A stretch of 64,000 bases of DNA from JAJPJE01 sp963848375 (GCA_963848375.1 CAWKDK010000022.1:40553-104552); one strand, 5' to 3'; counted from the first letter of the stretch, positions 17,355 through 27,084 are shown. Notes: generated from the letters alone by a model not told the origin. Numbers and translations are program-made.

Positions 17355-18125
17355 ATGCGCATCGCTTACATCGCCGCGAATACATTTCGCGAAGCTGTTC
17401 GGGATCGCGTCTTGTACAACCTGATCATCTTCGCGTTCCTCATGATTGGCGCTTCCCTGCTGCTCGGCCAGATCACCATCGGTGTCGAGCGCGAATTGCT
17501 CGTCAATCTTGGACTTACGGCAATCTCCATTTTCGGAGTCTTGATCGCCATCTTCATCGGAATCGGCCTGGTCTCGAAAGAGATCGATAAGCGCACTGTC
17601 TACACCGTGCTCACGCGTCCGGTGCAGCGCTGGCAATTCATTCTCGGCAAGTATTTTGGGCTTGTCGGCACGTTGGGCGTGAACACATTCTTCATGGCCG
17701 TCGGCCTTTTCGCTGCGCTGTTGTATGTCGCACGCGGCTTTCAGCGCGCCGATCTCTACGTTCTTGTTGCGATTTACTTCATTCTGCTGCAATTCATCAT
17801 GGTGACGTCGTTCACCATGCTGTTCTCGTCGTTTTCGACGCCGATCGAGTCAGCGGTAATGGCGTTTTGTTTCTTTGTGATTGGGAACTTCAGCGAAGAC
17901 CTGCGCGGTCTCGCGAACAGCTCTACGGGTGCTGTCAAGGTATTCGCAACCGCGGCTGCCTATCTCGTACCTAACTTCTCCGCTCTGAATACAGCGTCGT
18001 CGGTTGCACATGGAGAAAGCATCGCCGGAAATCTGATTGCGCTCAACACGGGTTACGCGCTGCTTTACTCCGCTGCGATGGTGGCGGCTGCCGCTCTCAT
18101 CTTCCAGCGCAGGAATATGAAATGA
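17355..18125 (+). CDS. ABC-2 type transporter permease
   Basis: A 256-residue membrane protein with about six hydrophobic segments (near 18-40, 52-78, 105-130, 140-165, 170-190 and 230-250). The ATG directly abuts the stop of the ATPase gene, so the two are translationally coupled and form one exporter. The motif DKRTVYTVLTRPVQRWQFILGKYFG is typical of ABC-2 permeases. The last four bases overlap the next gene. Confidence 0.9.
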   Translation: MRIAYIAANTFREAVRDRVLYNLIIFAFLMIGASLLLGQITIGVERELLVNLGLTAISIFGVLIAIFIGIGLVSKEIDKRTVYTVLTRPVQRWQFILGKYFGLVGTLGVNTFFMAVGLFAALLYVARGFQRADLYVLVAIYFILLQFIMVTSFTMLFSSFSTPIESAVMAFCFFVIGNFSEDLRGLANSSTGAVKVFATAAAYLVPNFSALNTASSVAHGESIAGNLIALNTGYALLYSAAMVAAAALIFQRRNMK

Positions 18126-19050
18126 AGCCTTTCAGCGATGCTAAGGCGACTCTCGCACTCACGATCGCCATCATCATTTGCTTTGGGTGCTCGCTGTTGT
18201 TTCTGCGAAAGATAGACGACGTCCGTGGACCTGGCTTGATCCGCGACACGCTCTACATCAGCTCTCCATCGGCTCTTAAGCGAATGAGCCTGGGTTACAC
18301 CGGTCTGCTCGCCGACATCTACTGGACTCGCGCCGTACAGTACTTCGGCAGTCACCACGCGCGCAGTGCGGAGGAATACAACCTTCTTTATCCGTTGCTC
18401 GACATAACTACTACGCTCGATCCGAAGCTGATTATCGCCTACCGCTTCGGAGCCATTTTCCTCGAGGAACCGCCGCCCCAAGGAGCGGGTCAGCCCGATA
18501 AGGCCGTTGAACTGGTAAAGCGCGGAATTCGAGCAGAATCCGAATGACTGGCGTCTTTACTACGACCTTGGGTTTTCTGCAGGCGTGGAAGTTGCACGAC
18601 TACCTCGGCGCATCAAGAACCTTTGCACAGGGCGCCCAGCTACCCAATAGCAATCCAGCGCTGAAAGTACTCGCCGCCGCTTACGCCAGCCGCGGTGGGG
18701 ACCTGGAAACTTCTCGCCTGCTGTGGAGCTCCTTGTACGAAACCGCAGCGAATGAGGAAATCCGCCGCAATGCCTTCCAGCACTTGCAGTCGATGAAGGC
18801 CGATGACGACATTACTGAATTGGAAAGACTGACCGAGCAATATCGCTCGCAAACCGGCAAGTATCCGTCCAGCTTCTCTGATCTCATTGCCGCCGGCATG
18901 CTGCGCGGAGTTCCCCTCGACCCCGCCGGAAAGCCCTACGAATTATTGCCTGACGGAAAAATCCAGGTGCAAGATCCCGACGCTCTGCCGTTCATAACCA
19001 AGGGGGCGCCTCCGGGCTGGAAATCCAGGAACGTGATTCCCGAAAAGTAG
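18122..19050 (+). pseudogene. TPR-like membrane-anchored protein (two frameshifts)
   Basis: The first part (from MKPFSDAKATLALTIAII) has one N-terminal membrane helix and then helical repeats (DIYWTRAVQYFG, EEYNLLYPLLDITTTLDPKLIIAYRFG). An extra base near 18527 ends that frame. The sequence continues as QNPNDWRLYYDLGF, then after a TTTT run as QAWKLHDYLGASRTFAQGA, and runs to VIPEK at 19050. Together it is about 309 residues of tetratricopeptide-like helices. It overlaps the permease stop by four bases (ATGA), so it belongs to the exporter operon. Function unknown. Confidence 0.75.
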
Positions 19051-19094
19051 TTGCGATTGCATCGTCCGTGGGCTGAAAGTGTCAGAATAGAGCG

Positions 19095-19766
19095 ATGATG
19101 AAGTCTTGCTCCCTAGTTTCTTTATTGCTCCTGCTGGCCGCCGCGATGCCCGTTGCGCACGCACAAGTCGGAAATGCCCGGCAGATTGCGGAGGCAGTCG
19201 ATCGCCACTACAACGACTTGCAGTCGTTGCAAACGCAATTCACTGAAAGCTACCGCGGTGCGGGTATGCAACGGCAAGAATCAGGAACTCTGTGGTTGAA
19301 AAAACCTGGGAAAATGCGGTGGGAGTACGCTTCTCCGCGCGAGAAGCTGTTTATCAGCGACGGAAAGATCGCATGGTTCTATGTGCCTGGCGAGTCGAGA
19401 GTGCAGAAGGCTCCTGTGAGTAAAATCGACGACCTGCGTTCGCCGTTACGATTCCTGCTTGGCAAAACCAAGCTGGATAAAGAGCTCAACGGACTCAGCA
19501 TCGCTCCCGACGTTCCGCCGAGCAGTGCTGGAAATGTCGTGCTGCGCGGAGTACCTCGCCAGATGCAGGATCGAATCTCGCAAGTTCTTCTGGAGATAAC
19601 ACCCGACCATCGCATCGCGCGAATGTCGATCGACGAAGTAGACGGTTCTGTGACGGAGTTTCAGTTTCGCGATCAGCACGAGAACGTGAGTGTGAATGAA
19701 CAGCGTTTCCGCTTCTCACCCCCGCCTGGAGTCGAAGTCGTAGATGCTCAGGATTTAGGGGATTAA
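19095..19766 (+). CDS. LolA-like outer-membrane lipoprotein carrier protein
   Basis: A 223-residue periplasmic protein with a signal peptide (SLLLLLAAAMPVAHAQ). The LolA fold is recognisable from LQTQFTESYRGAGMQRQESG, LWLKKPGKMRWEY and LFISDGKIAWFYVP, which match the carrier family's KPGRFRW and DG-x-x-L/W segments. LolA shuttles lipoproteins from LolCDE to the outer membrane; the fused exporter genes upstream could instead give it a specialised role. Frame intact. Confidence 0.88.
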   Translation: MMKSCSLVSLLLLLAAAMPVAHAQVGNARQIAEAVDRHYNDLQSLQTQFTESYRGAGMQRQESGTLWLKKPGKMRWEYASPREKLFISDGKIAWFYVPGESRVQKAPVSKIDDLRSPLRFLLGKTKLDKELNGLSIAPDVPPSSAGNVVLRGVPRQMQDRISQVLLEITPDHRIARMSIDEVDGSVTEFQFRDQHENVSVNEQRFRFSPPPGVEVVDAQDLGD

Positions 19767-19782
19767 GTTTAATGTTACGAAT

Positions 19783-19798
19783 GGGTTACAGGTAACCC
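19783..19798. promoter_or_regulatory. Palindrome upstream of gspF
   Basis: GGGTTAC-AG-GTAACCC is a perfect 7-bp inverted repeat 60 bases before the gspF start. It could be an operator for the assembly operon or a short hairpin. Confidence 0.35.
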
Positions 19799-19857
19799 TG
19801 GAAACCCGAATCAGGTACATTGCAGTGATACACTGAACGTGCTGCAAACAAAGTTGC

Positions 19858-21073
19858 ATGGCTGAATTTACGATCAAAATGGCAGACGAGCGGGGCCGAG
19901 TCCTCGAACAGGTGGAGTCCGGCTTCTCGGCCAGCGATGTTCGCGACCGATTTTCCCAGCAGGGATTTCTCGTCTACTCCATTAAGCCTCGTGGCTTCGT
20001 AAGTAGCGGACTACGCCTGTCGAATCGGGCGCAGGGTTAAGCTCGATACGTTTGTAATTTTCAACTCGCAGTTTCTGACGCTGATCCGTGCCGGACTGCC
20101 GATTGTGAATGCGCTTGAGTTGCTTATCAAACGTCAGCGGAATTCCTATTTCCGAAGCTTGCTCGAAAACGTGCGCGACCGTGTAAAGGGCGGTGAGTTG
20201 CTGTCCGACGCGTTTGCTGCACAGGGTGCGTTCCCGAAGATCTATCCCACTACCCTTCTCGCTGGTGAGAAGAGCGGTAACCTCGAAGAAGTTCTCAGCC
20301 GCTATATCAGTTTCCAACGCATGGCGATGACTTTCCGTAAGAAGTTGAAAGCTTCGCTGGTATACCCGGCTCTGCTTTCTGTGATGGTTACTGCCATGCT
20401 GATCTTCCTGATGACCTATGTCGTTCCGAAGTTTGGCGAGCTTTATGCAACGATCAGCACGGAAAAACAGCTTCCTGCTCTCACGTTATTTATGCTTGCT
20501 GTCGGGACAGAACTTACAAAAACTTGCGTCCTTTCGTTGCAATCATCGTAGTGGTTGCTGCCGTTGCTTTTTGGCGCTGGAAAAACTCGGATAGCGGGGC
20601 TCGCCTTCTCGATCGTGCGCGGATGCGAACGCCGGTACTGGGTGGAATCTGGCAGAAGTATCAGGTCGCAGTTTTCTGTCGAATGCTGGGAACACTGCTT
20701 TCCGGCGGCTTGCCGCTGGTTCCGTCGCTCGAAACGTCCGGCGTCATCGATGCAAAGCCGGTCTTTGGCGGATTCCATCCTCGACGCTTCCCACAAGGTC
20801 CGCGAAGGCCGGCCGCTATCAGCCAGTCTGGAAGAGACGAAGCGCTTTCCCGAGCTTTCGGTCGAAATGATCGAAGTCGGCGAATCGACGGGAGCGCTTC
20901 CCGCCATGCTGAACTCGGTCGCAGAGTTTTACGAAGAAGATGTGCAAACGGCACTGACCGCTGCTATGGCGTTGATTGAGCCGGTGATCTTGATTGTCAT
21001 GGGCGTTATCGTTGCCTTCGTACTGTTATCGCTTTATCTGCCTATCTTCACTCTGGGAGCAGGCATACATTAG
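19858..21073 (+). pseudogene. gspF: Type II secretion/type IV pilus inner-membrane protein GspF/PilC (frame-disrupted)
   Basis: The locus reads as a complete GspF of about 400 residues only after three frame changes. The N-terminal part (FTIKMADERGRVLEQVES) stops near 20040, where removing one G of a GGG run restores RRVKLDTFVIF. A long middle part (19990-20550) holds the first T2SSF domain (LTLIRAGLPIVNALELL, GEKSGNLEEVLSRY). A third piece begins RFVAIIVVVAAV, and a fourth carries the second domain (MIEVGESTGALPAMLNSVAEFYEEDV) and the last membrane helix. GspF is the inner-membrane platform. gspE and the pilMNOP genes downstream are intact, which argues for sequencing error or very recent loss. 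Confidence 0.85.
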
Positions 21074-21122
21074 TTGAAAGGTTCATGTTCCGACGGAACG
21101 CCGGAAAAGAAATTAGAAGTAA

Positions 21123-22805
21123 ATGGCATCTGCTGACAACAAACCGCTTTTTGTGAATGGGAATGGGGTCACTCTTCCTACGGACGTTTTCTCGTCCGCT
21201 GTTGCTACGCGCGACGAAGAACCTCGCGCGCGCGAACTAGCTCGTCGCTACCGTTGCGATTTCATCGACTTGCGCGAAGCACATCTCCAGCCGGAACTGT
21301 TCCGTAAGATTCCCGTCGACCTGATGTTCCGGTACAACTTTGTGCCGCTGGAAGAACGCGATGGCCGGCTCTGGATCGCCATCTCCGATCCGAGCCAGCT
21401 GATGAGCATCGACGAGATCAGCATTCTGCTCGGGAAGCGCATTCACACTTGCGTCGCGACGCTGTCGCAAATCAGCGACATTCTCAAGAAGACCGAGCAG
21501 TCACAGCGCGTGCTGGAAGAAGCCACGCAGGCGTTTACGCTCGACCTGGTACGCGAAGGCGACGAAAACGGCGATGAAACTATTTCGATCGAACGGCTGA
21601 CCGCCGAGAGCGATATCAGTCCGATCATCCGCCTCGTCGACACCACCATCTTTACCGCACTGCAGCGGCGCGCCAGCGATATTCACATCGAGACTCGCGA
21701 CGATTCGGTCGTCATCAAGTACCGCATTGACGGCGTATTGCAGCCGGCAATGTCGCCGATTGCCAAAGAGCATCACTCGACGATCATCTCGCGTATCAAG
21801 GTTATGTCGGAGCTCGATATTGCCGAGCGCCGCGTGCCGCAAGATGGTCGCTTCCGCGTTCGCTATAACGGCCGATCCATCGACTTCCGCGTCTCCATCA
21901 TGCCGTCGATCAACGGCGAAGACGCTGTGCTTCGCGTTCTCGACAAAGAGTCGATGAGCGAGAAGTTCCACAAGCTCACACTCGACGTGGTTGGCTTCAG
22001 TGATGACGACATTCGCAAGTTCCGCCGCTATATCGCCGAACCTTACGGCATGGTGCTGGTAACTGGACCTACCGGCAGCGGCAAGACCACCACGCTGTAC
22101 GCGGCTCTCAACGAAATCAAGACCGACGAAGACAAGATCATCACTATTGAAGATCCGGTTGAATACCAGATTCGCGGTGTGACCCAGATTCCGGTCAACG
22201 AGAAAAAGGGACTGACGTTCGCCCGCGGCCTTCGCTCGATCCTGCGACATGACCCGGACAAGATCATGGTCGGCGAAATCCGCGACACGGAGACCGCGCA
22301 GATCGCGATTCAATCCGCACTCACTGGCCATCTGGTGTTCACCACGGTGCACGCCAACAATGTGGTCGACGTCATTGGACGCTTCCTGAACATGGGAGTC
22401 GAACCATACAACTTCGTCTCCGCTCTCAATTGCATTCTCGCCCAGCGACTGGTTCGCTTGATCTGCGAGCAGTGCAAGAAGCAGGTTCGCTATCCGACGG
22501 AAATTCTCGAAGCGAGCGGATTGGACCCGCGCGAGTGGGGATCGTTCCTCTTCTCCGAAGGCGAAGGTTGTATCGAGTGTTCCGGAACCGGGTTCCGCGG
22601 CCGTACTGCGATTCACGAGCTGCTCGATTTGAGCGATCGCGTTCGAGAAATGATTCTCGCGAAGAAGCCAAGTTCGGAAATCCGTCGCGCCGCCAAAGAA
22701 GAGGGCATGCACTTCCTGCGCGAGTCCGCGTTAGAGAAGGTGAAGTCAGGCGAGACCACCTTGAAAGAAATCAACAAGGTGACGTTCATCGAGACCACAA
22801 GATAG
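21123..22805 (+). CDS. gspE: Type II secretion/type IV pilus assembly ATPase GspE/PilB
   Basis: A 560-residue hexameric assembly ATPase. It has an N-terminal MshEN-type domain (about 35-145), then the ATPase with Walker A GPTGSGKTTT near 315, the Asp box VEYQIRGVTQIPVN, Walker B MVGEIRDTETAQIAI and the His box TGHLVFTTVHANN. The zinc-binding tetracysteine region is seen as CEQC ... CIEC near 450-485. It powers pseudopilus or pilus extension from the cytosolic face of the inner membrane. It is 50 bases after gspF and 33 bases before the pilM-like gene. Confidence 0.95.
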   Translation: MASADNKPLFVNGNGVTLPTDVFSSAVATRDEEPRARELARRYRCDFIDLREAHLQPELFRKIPVDLMFRYNFVPLEERDGRLWIAISDPSQLMSIDEISILLGKRIHTCVATLSQISDILKKTEQSQRVLEEATQAFTLDLVREGDENGDETISIERLTAESDISPIIRLVDTTIFTALQRRASDIHIETRDDSVVIKYRIDGVLQPAMSPIAKEHHSTIISRIKVMSELDIAERRVPQDGRFRVRYNGRSIDFRVSIMPSINGEDAVLRVLDKESMSEKFHKLTLDVVGFSDDDIRKFRRYIAEPYGMVLVTGPTGSGKTTTLYAALNEIKTDEDKIITIEDPVEYQIRGVTQIPVNEKKGLTFARGLRSILRHDPDKIMVGEIRDTETAQIAIQSALTGHLVFTTVHANNVVDVIGRFLNMGVEPYNFVSALNCILAQRLVRLICEQCKKQVRYPTEILEASGLDPREWGSFLFSEGEGCIECSGTGFRGRTAIHELLDLSDRVREMILAKKPSSEIRRAAKEEGMHFLRESALEKVKSGETTLKEINKVTFIETTR

Positions 22806-22838
22806 CCGAAGAATTTTACAGAGACGATCAGAGTAACC

Positions 22839-23720
22839 ATGGCAAAAACAACCAACATGGGGCCGCGCATCGCGTGCGAATTGACGCCGCAGCGTATCAT
22901 CGCCGCCCGCGCCGCTGATGGCAGCAGTGCGATTGAGACTTCTACCGTTCGCACTCTGCCCACTGGAGCGCTGGCGCCAAGCCTCACGGAATCGAATCTG
23001 AAGGATTCTGCCTCCGTGCAGCAAGGCATCAACGACGCCATCAGTGTCGTAGGCGGACGCAGTCGCGATGTGGTCGCAATCCTTCCCGATAGCGCTGTGC
23101 GTGTAGCCCTGCTCGATTTCGAGTCACTCCCGGAAAAGAGGGACGAGGCGGACGCGGTGGTTCGCTTTCGCCTGAAAAAGGCTGTGCCTTTCGACGTAGA
23201 TCACGCCGCGATCTCCTATGAGGTGCGGAAAACGAATACTGGGGTCCGAGTGATCGCCGCCTCAGCTCTCGACACCGTTCTTGCAGAATACGAAGAAGTA
23301 TTTCGAAGCTGCGGACTCGCTCCGGGCGTCGTTTTGCCCTCCATGCTTGCCTGCCTGGGAAACGTGACCTCTCCGGAACCTACGCTGGTCATCAAAATTG
23401 ATGCCCTTACAACCACCTTCGCCATTGTTGCGGAAAACGACTTGTTGCTCGTGCGTACCCTGGAAAACACGAACGGGAACATTCCCAGCAGCGCACAGTT
23501 GGTAGAAGACGTCTACCCATCGCTGGTATTCTTTCAAGATACGTACAGCATGCGCGTGGAAAGTATCCTGGTCGGCGGGGCCATGGATGCCGAACAAGCG
23601 GGAGAATCCCTGCAATCGCAAACTGGCGTTCCTGTCCGCAATCTCGTTTCCGCCACTCTCGGTTCCACAGCCACTCCGGGATCGATGATGGCCGGAGTGG
23701 TAGGAGCGCTCGCCAGCTAG
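22839..23720 (+). CDS. pilM: PilM-like actin-fold assembly protein
   Basis: A 293-residue cytosolic protein of the PilM/GspL cytoplasmic-domain class. Features include the first phosphate loop region RIACELTPQRIIAARAADG, LPDSAVRVALLDFESLP, the RFRLKKAVPFDVDHAAI helix and the late VGGAMDAEQ loop. PilM recruits the short cytosolic tail of PilN and links it to the ATPase. The downstream pilN-like gene starts 7 bases later. Confidence 0.85.
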   Translation: MAKTTNMGPRIACELTPQRIIAARAADGSSAIETSTVRTLPTGALAPSLTESNLKDSASVQQGINDAISVVGGRSRDVVAILPDSAVRVALLDFESLPEKRDEADAVVRFRLKKAVPFDVDHAAISYEVRKTNTGVRVIAASALDTVLAEYEEVFRSCGLAPGVVLPSMLACLGNVTSPEPTLVIKIDALTTTFAIVAENDLLLVRTLENTNGNIPSSAQLVEDVYPSLVFFQDTYSMRVESILVGGAMDAEQAGESLQSQTGVPVRNLVSATLGSTATPGSMMAGVVGALAS

Positions 23721-23727
23721 GCCTGAT

Positions 23728-24342
23728 ATGCGACTGAACATCAATCTCGCGACCCAGCCTTACGAAGATGCGCGACAGTTCTATCTGCGCTGGGGCGGTG
23801 CAGTCGGCGCACTCACTCTGCTGGCGATTATTCTTTCTTACACGACGTTCGTTTCGTGGAATCGATACCGCATGTTCAACCGCGATATCGCACGCGAAAA
23901 TGCAACCCTGCAAAAGTTGGATCAGCAGCAGGCAGACGATCTGGCAATACTCCGGCAACCGCAGAACAACGACGTCCATCAACGCTCCACATTTCTAAAT
24001 GACTTGATTCAGCGAAAATCGGTGTCGTGGACGCACATCTTCAGCGAGCTCGAGAAGCTAATGCCACCGCAGTTGCACGTTGTCGCCATTCAACCGCAAA
24101 TCGAAGAGGGGGACGTCCTGTTGAAAATGGACGTTGTCGGTCAGTCCCGCGAACGCGGCCTGGAACTGGTTCGGAAGATGGAGCAATCTCACTCGTTCCG
24201 CGATGCGCAACTGGTGAGTGAGACCGTACAACCCGGGACGAATGGTCCAGAAACCTTGAAGTTCGAGATTACTGCTCAATACATTCCGGAAAATTCTGAA
24301 GCCGGAGCCGCCATGGAAGCCAAGGCAGGAGGTGCGCACTGA
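23728..24342 (+). CDS. pilN: PilN-like inner-membrane assembly protein
   Basis: A 204-residue bitopic protein. The N-terminus MRLNINLATQPYEDAR matches the PilN cytosolic motif (INLLP/NLAT type) that binds PilM. A membrane helix follows (about 28-47), then a coiled coil and a periplasmic ferredoxin-like domain. Its last base pairs overlap the start of the next gene (ATGA), which indicates translational coupling. Confidence 0.85.
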   Translation: MRLNINLATQPYEDARQFYLRWGGAVGALTLLAIILSYTTFVSWNRYRMFNRDIARENATLQKLDQQQADDLAILRQPQNNDVHQRSTFLNDLIQRKSVSWTHIFSELEKLMPPQLHVVAIQPQIEEGDVLLKMDVVGQSRERGLELVRKMEQSHSFRDAQLVSETVQPGTNGPETLKFEITAQYIPENSEAGAAMEAKAGGAH

Positions 24343-24881
24343 TGGGCAGCATCCGCGAAAACCGCCGCCGCTTTCAGATCGCTCTGGGCGTTCTGGCTGG
24401 AATCTGTTTGCTGGCTGCCGGTGCCACCCTTTATTTCAGCTCCCGCTCCGGGGAGGCTCAGCAACAGGAGTTCGATTCGACCCGCACCCAGGTACAGAAC
24501 CGCATGAAGGTAGTGATTCCCCCCACGGCGGTTCAAGGCCGCGTGGAGCAGGCACGTACGCAGATTGACGACTTTTACAAAGATCGTCTTGCGAGCGAGC
24601 CTTCCGCGGTTTACGCGGAACTTGGGAGACTTGCAGCCGCGGACCGGGTTCGCATTGGTGGCGCAAAATACGAGTTATCGGAAACCGAGTTGCCCAATGT
24701 CCAGATGATGAACATCGAGGCGACCTTGAGTGGCAGCTATGTGGACACCATCAAGTTCATCAATGCGCTCGAACGCAGCAAAATGTTTTTTATCGTGGAC
24801 GGAGTTGGGCTCGGAGAACAGCAGGGTGGCGGAGTCAACCTTTCTGTGAAGCTGGAAGCGTATGTGCGAGGTCAAGCGTAA
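24342..24881 (+). CDS. pilO: PilO-like inner-membrane assembly protein
   Basis: A 179-residue bitopic protein with a short basic cytosolic N-terminus (NRRRFQIALG), one membrane helix (about 12-32), a coiled coil and a periplasmic domain ending in FFIVDGVGLGEQQGGGVNLSVKLEAYV. It should dimerise with the PilN-like protein to align the pilus machine. It overlaps pilN by one base and touches the next gene, so all four are one operon. Confidence 0.8.
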   Translation: MGSIRENRRRFQIALGVLAGICLLAAGATLYFSSRSGEAQQQEFDSTRTQVQNRMKVVIPPTAVQGRVEQARTQIDDFYKDRLASEPSAVYAELGRLAAADRVRIGGAKYELSETELPNVQMMNIEATLSGSYVDTIKFINALERSKMFFIVDGVGLGEQQGGGVNLSVKLEAYVRGQA

Positions 24882-25520
24882 GTGAAGCTCGGCAGCAACA
24901 ACCGTAAAGTCGTGATTGGCGTATCGGCTCTATTCGCGCTAGCTCTGGTGATGTTTGCGCGCATGATCTTGACAAGCGCTGGTTCCACATCGGCCGCGCC
25001 GCCACTCGCCTCTACCGCCACCGGCCCTGCCGCTGCCAACAAGTCTGCTGCGACGGCTCAGCATCGAGGTCACCTCAAAACTTCCGACAAGAAGAACGGG
25101 AAAACGGCTGGACCTCCCACTCCGAGCCTGGATCCTCGCCTGAAGCTGGAGCAGTTAGAGCTAGCCGAGAATACGGAATACGCGGGAACTGGACGTAACA
25201 TTTTCCAGGACCAGGCAGAACCCGTCATACCTACACCGGTCACAGGGCCCTTCAAGCCAAAGCCGCAAGCTAATACTCCGCCCCCTGCGCCAGTGATACC
25301 GCCTCCGCCGCCGATCAATCTTCGCTATTTCGGATTCGCGAATAACTCGGGCAGCCCGGTGCGCAAAGCGTTTCTCTCGAATGGTGACGACGTGTTCGTA
25401 GCCGCTGAAGGTGACATCGTCAATCGTCGCTACAAGATCCTGCACATCAATCCGACTTCGATTGAAATTCAGGACGTGCTCAGCAACAACACGCAGTCCA
25501 TTCCGCTTTCCCAGGGATAG
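24882..25520 (+). CDS. PilP/GspC-like periplasmic linker protein
   Basis: A 212-residue protein beginning with a GTG directly after the pilO stop. One membrane helix (VVIGVSALFALALVMFARMIL) is followed by an Ala/Pro/Thr-rich linker with a proline run (PPPAPVIPPPPP) and a small beta domain (LRYFGFANNSGSPVRKAFLS ... VAAEGDIVNRRYKILHINPTSIEIQD). This beta domain resembles the PilP/GspC homology region that contacts the secretin. No secretin gene (gspD/pilQ) is within the window. Confidence 0.75.
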   Translation: MKLGSNNRKVVIGVSALFALALVMFARMILTSAGSTSAAPPLASTATGPAAANKSAATAQHRGHLKTSDKKNGKTAGPPTPSLDPRLKLEQLELAENTEYAGTGRNIFQDQAEPVIPTPVTGPFKPKPQANTPPPAPVIPPPPPINLRYFGFANNSGSPVRKAFLSNGDDVFVAAEGDIVNRRYKILHINPTSIEIQDVLSNNTQSIPLSQG

Positions 25521-25522
25521 TC

Positions 25523-26654
25523 ATGCTCTTTGGTTCCTTTCGCTATCGCCGCAAAGCATCGACCGAAGCCGGCTACCTCTACCTCGTCATATTGCTGTTG
25601 GTCGTCTTCATGGTGATTGGCGCCTTAGCATTAGGTCCCGCGGTTACCGGAGAGCTGAAGCGCGAACGCGAGAACGAGATGATTCATCGCGGCGTCCAGT
25701 ATTCGCGCGCGGTGAAAAAATACTACAAAAAGTTCGGAGCCTATCCCACTACGGTTGACCAGCTTCTCAACACCAATAACATTCGCTTCCTGCGGCAGAA
25801 GTATAAGGATCCGATGAGCGCCAAAGGCGAGTGGCGCCTGCTTCATTACGGCGACGTGCAGATGGGCGGCAACCAGTTCGGATCTCCGGGCGCGGGCGGC
25901 ACTACCGGCGGCACAACCGGCACGGCCAGTTCCGGCTTCGGGCAGTCTTCCAGCTTCGGACAGTCCCCGTCCGGCTTTGGGCAATCTTCGTCGGGCTTTG
26001 GACAATCTTCCTCGGGCTTTGGGCAATCATCATTCGGACAATCGTCTTCGAACAACTCGGCTAACTCGAACACTCCCACTGCAACCGGAGGCGCAACTTC
26101 TGGCACTGGCGATTCGTCAGGGGGAGGAACAACCGCAGGCGGCGCGGGTTCCACTACTGCTTCCGGCACAACAGACTCCTCGAACAACAGCAATATTCAG
26201 ACGACGGGGTCCTCTTCTTCGAGTGGCAGTTCTTCGAGCTTCGGTTCTTCTCCCGGCGGGTTTGGTACCTCGACCACCGGTGCCTCCAGCACCTTTGGAG
26301 GTGGCGGAATTCTCGGTGTGGCGAGCCTGAGTCCCGAAACAATCGATTCATCGTTTTGACGACAAGGATCACTACAAGGATTGGAAGTTCATCTACGATC
26401 CAACAATGGATCGCGGTGGCCTAATCACCCAACCGTACAGCACCAAGCCTCCACTCGGATTTGCCGGACAAGGGCAGGTCGCCCAGCAAGGAACTCAACA
26501 GCCTGGATCCTCATTTGGAGGATCTTCGGTCGGCGGATCATCTTTCGGAGGATCGAGCTTCGGTAACTCTGGTAGTTCGCAATCCGGAAGCTCTTACGGC
26601 GGGTCGCAGAATCAGATGGCCCCCTCGATGCCGCCCGATACCACACCTCACTAA
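25523..26654 (+). pseudogene. GspG-like pseudopilin with FGQSS repeats (one frameshift)
   Basis: About 377 residues once the frame is restored. The N-terminus has a pilin-like membrane helix (GYLYLVILLLVVFMVIGALALG), then a helix and the segment AVKKYYKKFGAYPTTVDQLLN, as in the GspG class. From about residue 118 comes a long low-complexity region rich in Gly, Ser, Gln and Thr with many FGQSS units. One frame change near 26345 then gives HRFDDKDHYKDWKFIYDPTMDRGG and a second FGGSS-rich tail. The first residues lack the classical prepilin Gly/Phe site. The disordered insert is the odd part. Confidence 0.7.
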
Positions 26655-26658
26655 AAGC

Positions 26659-26690
26659 AAAAAGCCCCGTCAAGATGACGAGGCTTTTTT
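26659..26690. terminator. Bidirectional terminator between the gspG-like and erpA-type genes
   Basis: AAAAAGCC-CGTCA and TGACG-AGGCTTTTTT form a stem around an AGA loop, with A-run and T-run on the two sides. It serves both converging genes. Confidence 0.9.
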
Positions 26691-26706
26691 CATTCCAAAA
26701 ACTAAG

Positions 26707-27084
26707 TTACACGCTGAACGACGATCCGCAGCCGCAGGTGCTCTTCACGTTCGGGTTCTCGAACTTGAAGCCAGCGCCTTCCAGGCTCTCGACATAGTCG
26801 ACGAGGCAGCCCTGCAGATACATCATCGAGGTCGCGTCGACATAGACCTTCAATCCTTCGATGTCGAATACCTTATCCATCATCCCGGCGCCGTTCTCGA
26901 AAGCCATCGAGTAGGAGAATCCCGAGCAGCCGCCACCGACCACACCCACGCGCAGTCCGGCGGGCACAGGATTCTGCTGCGCCATAATCTCTTTTACCTT
27001 TGCCACAGCAGTCGGTGTCAGTTGGACCGGGTACTTCTTAGTGGTGCTGGGCGTTTCAATGTTCGGGACTGTCGTAGTTGCCAT
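26707..27084 (-). CDS. erpA: Iron-sulfur cluster insertion protein, ErpA/HesB/IscA family
   Basis: An A-type iron-sulfur carrier of about 125 residues. The three conserved cysteines are seen in GGGCSGFSYSM and the C-terminal STCGCGSSF. These proteins pass [Fe-S] clusters to apo-enzymes in the cytosol. The start at 27084 is preferred because the GGAG ribosome site is 6 bases upstream; the ATG at 27090 directly abuts it. Confidence 0.93.
   Translation of the reverse strand: MATTTVPNIETPSTTKKYPVQLTPTAVAKVKEIMAQQNPVPAGLRVGVVGGGCSGFSYSMAFENGAGMMDKVFDIEGLKVYVDATSMMYLQGCLVDYVESLEGAGFKFENPNVKSTCGCGSSFSV

Noticed and set aside
21501..22712. A 403-residue open frame antisense to gspE
   Set aside because: The plus strand carries all GspE motifs. 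The antisense frame has no ribosome site or recognised domain.
25930..26060. Possible DNA tandem repeat or CRISPR
   Set aside because: The repeated DNA encodes FGQSS units in frame within the pseudopilin.
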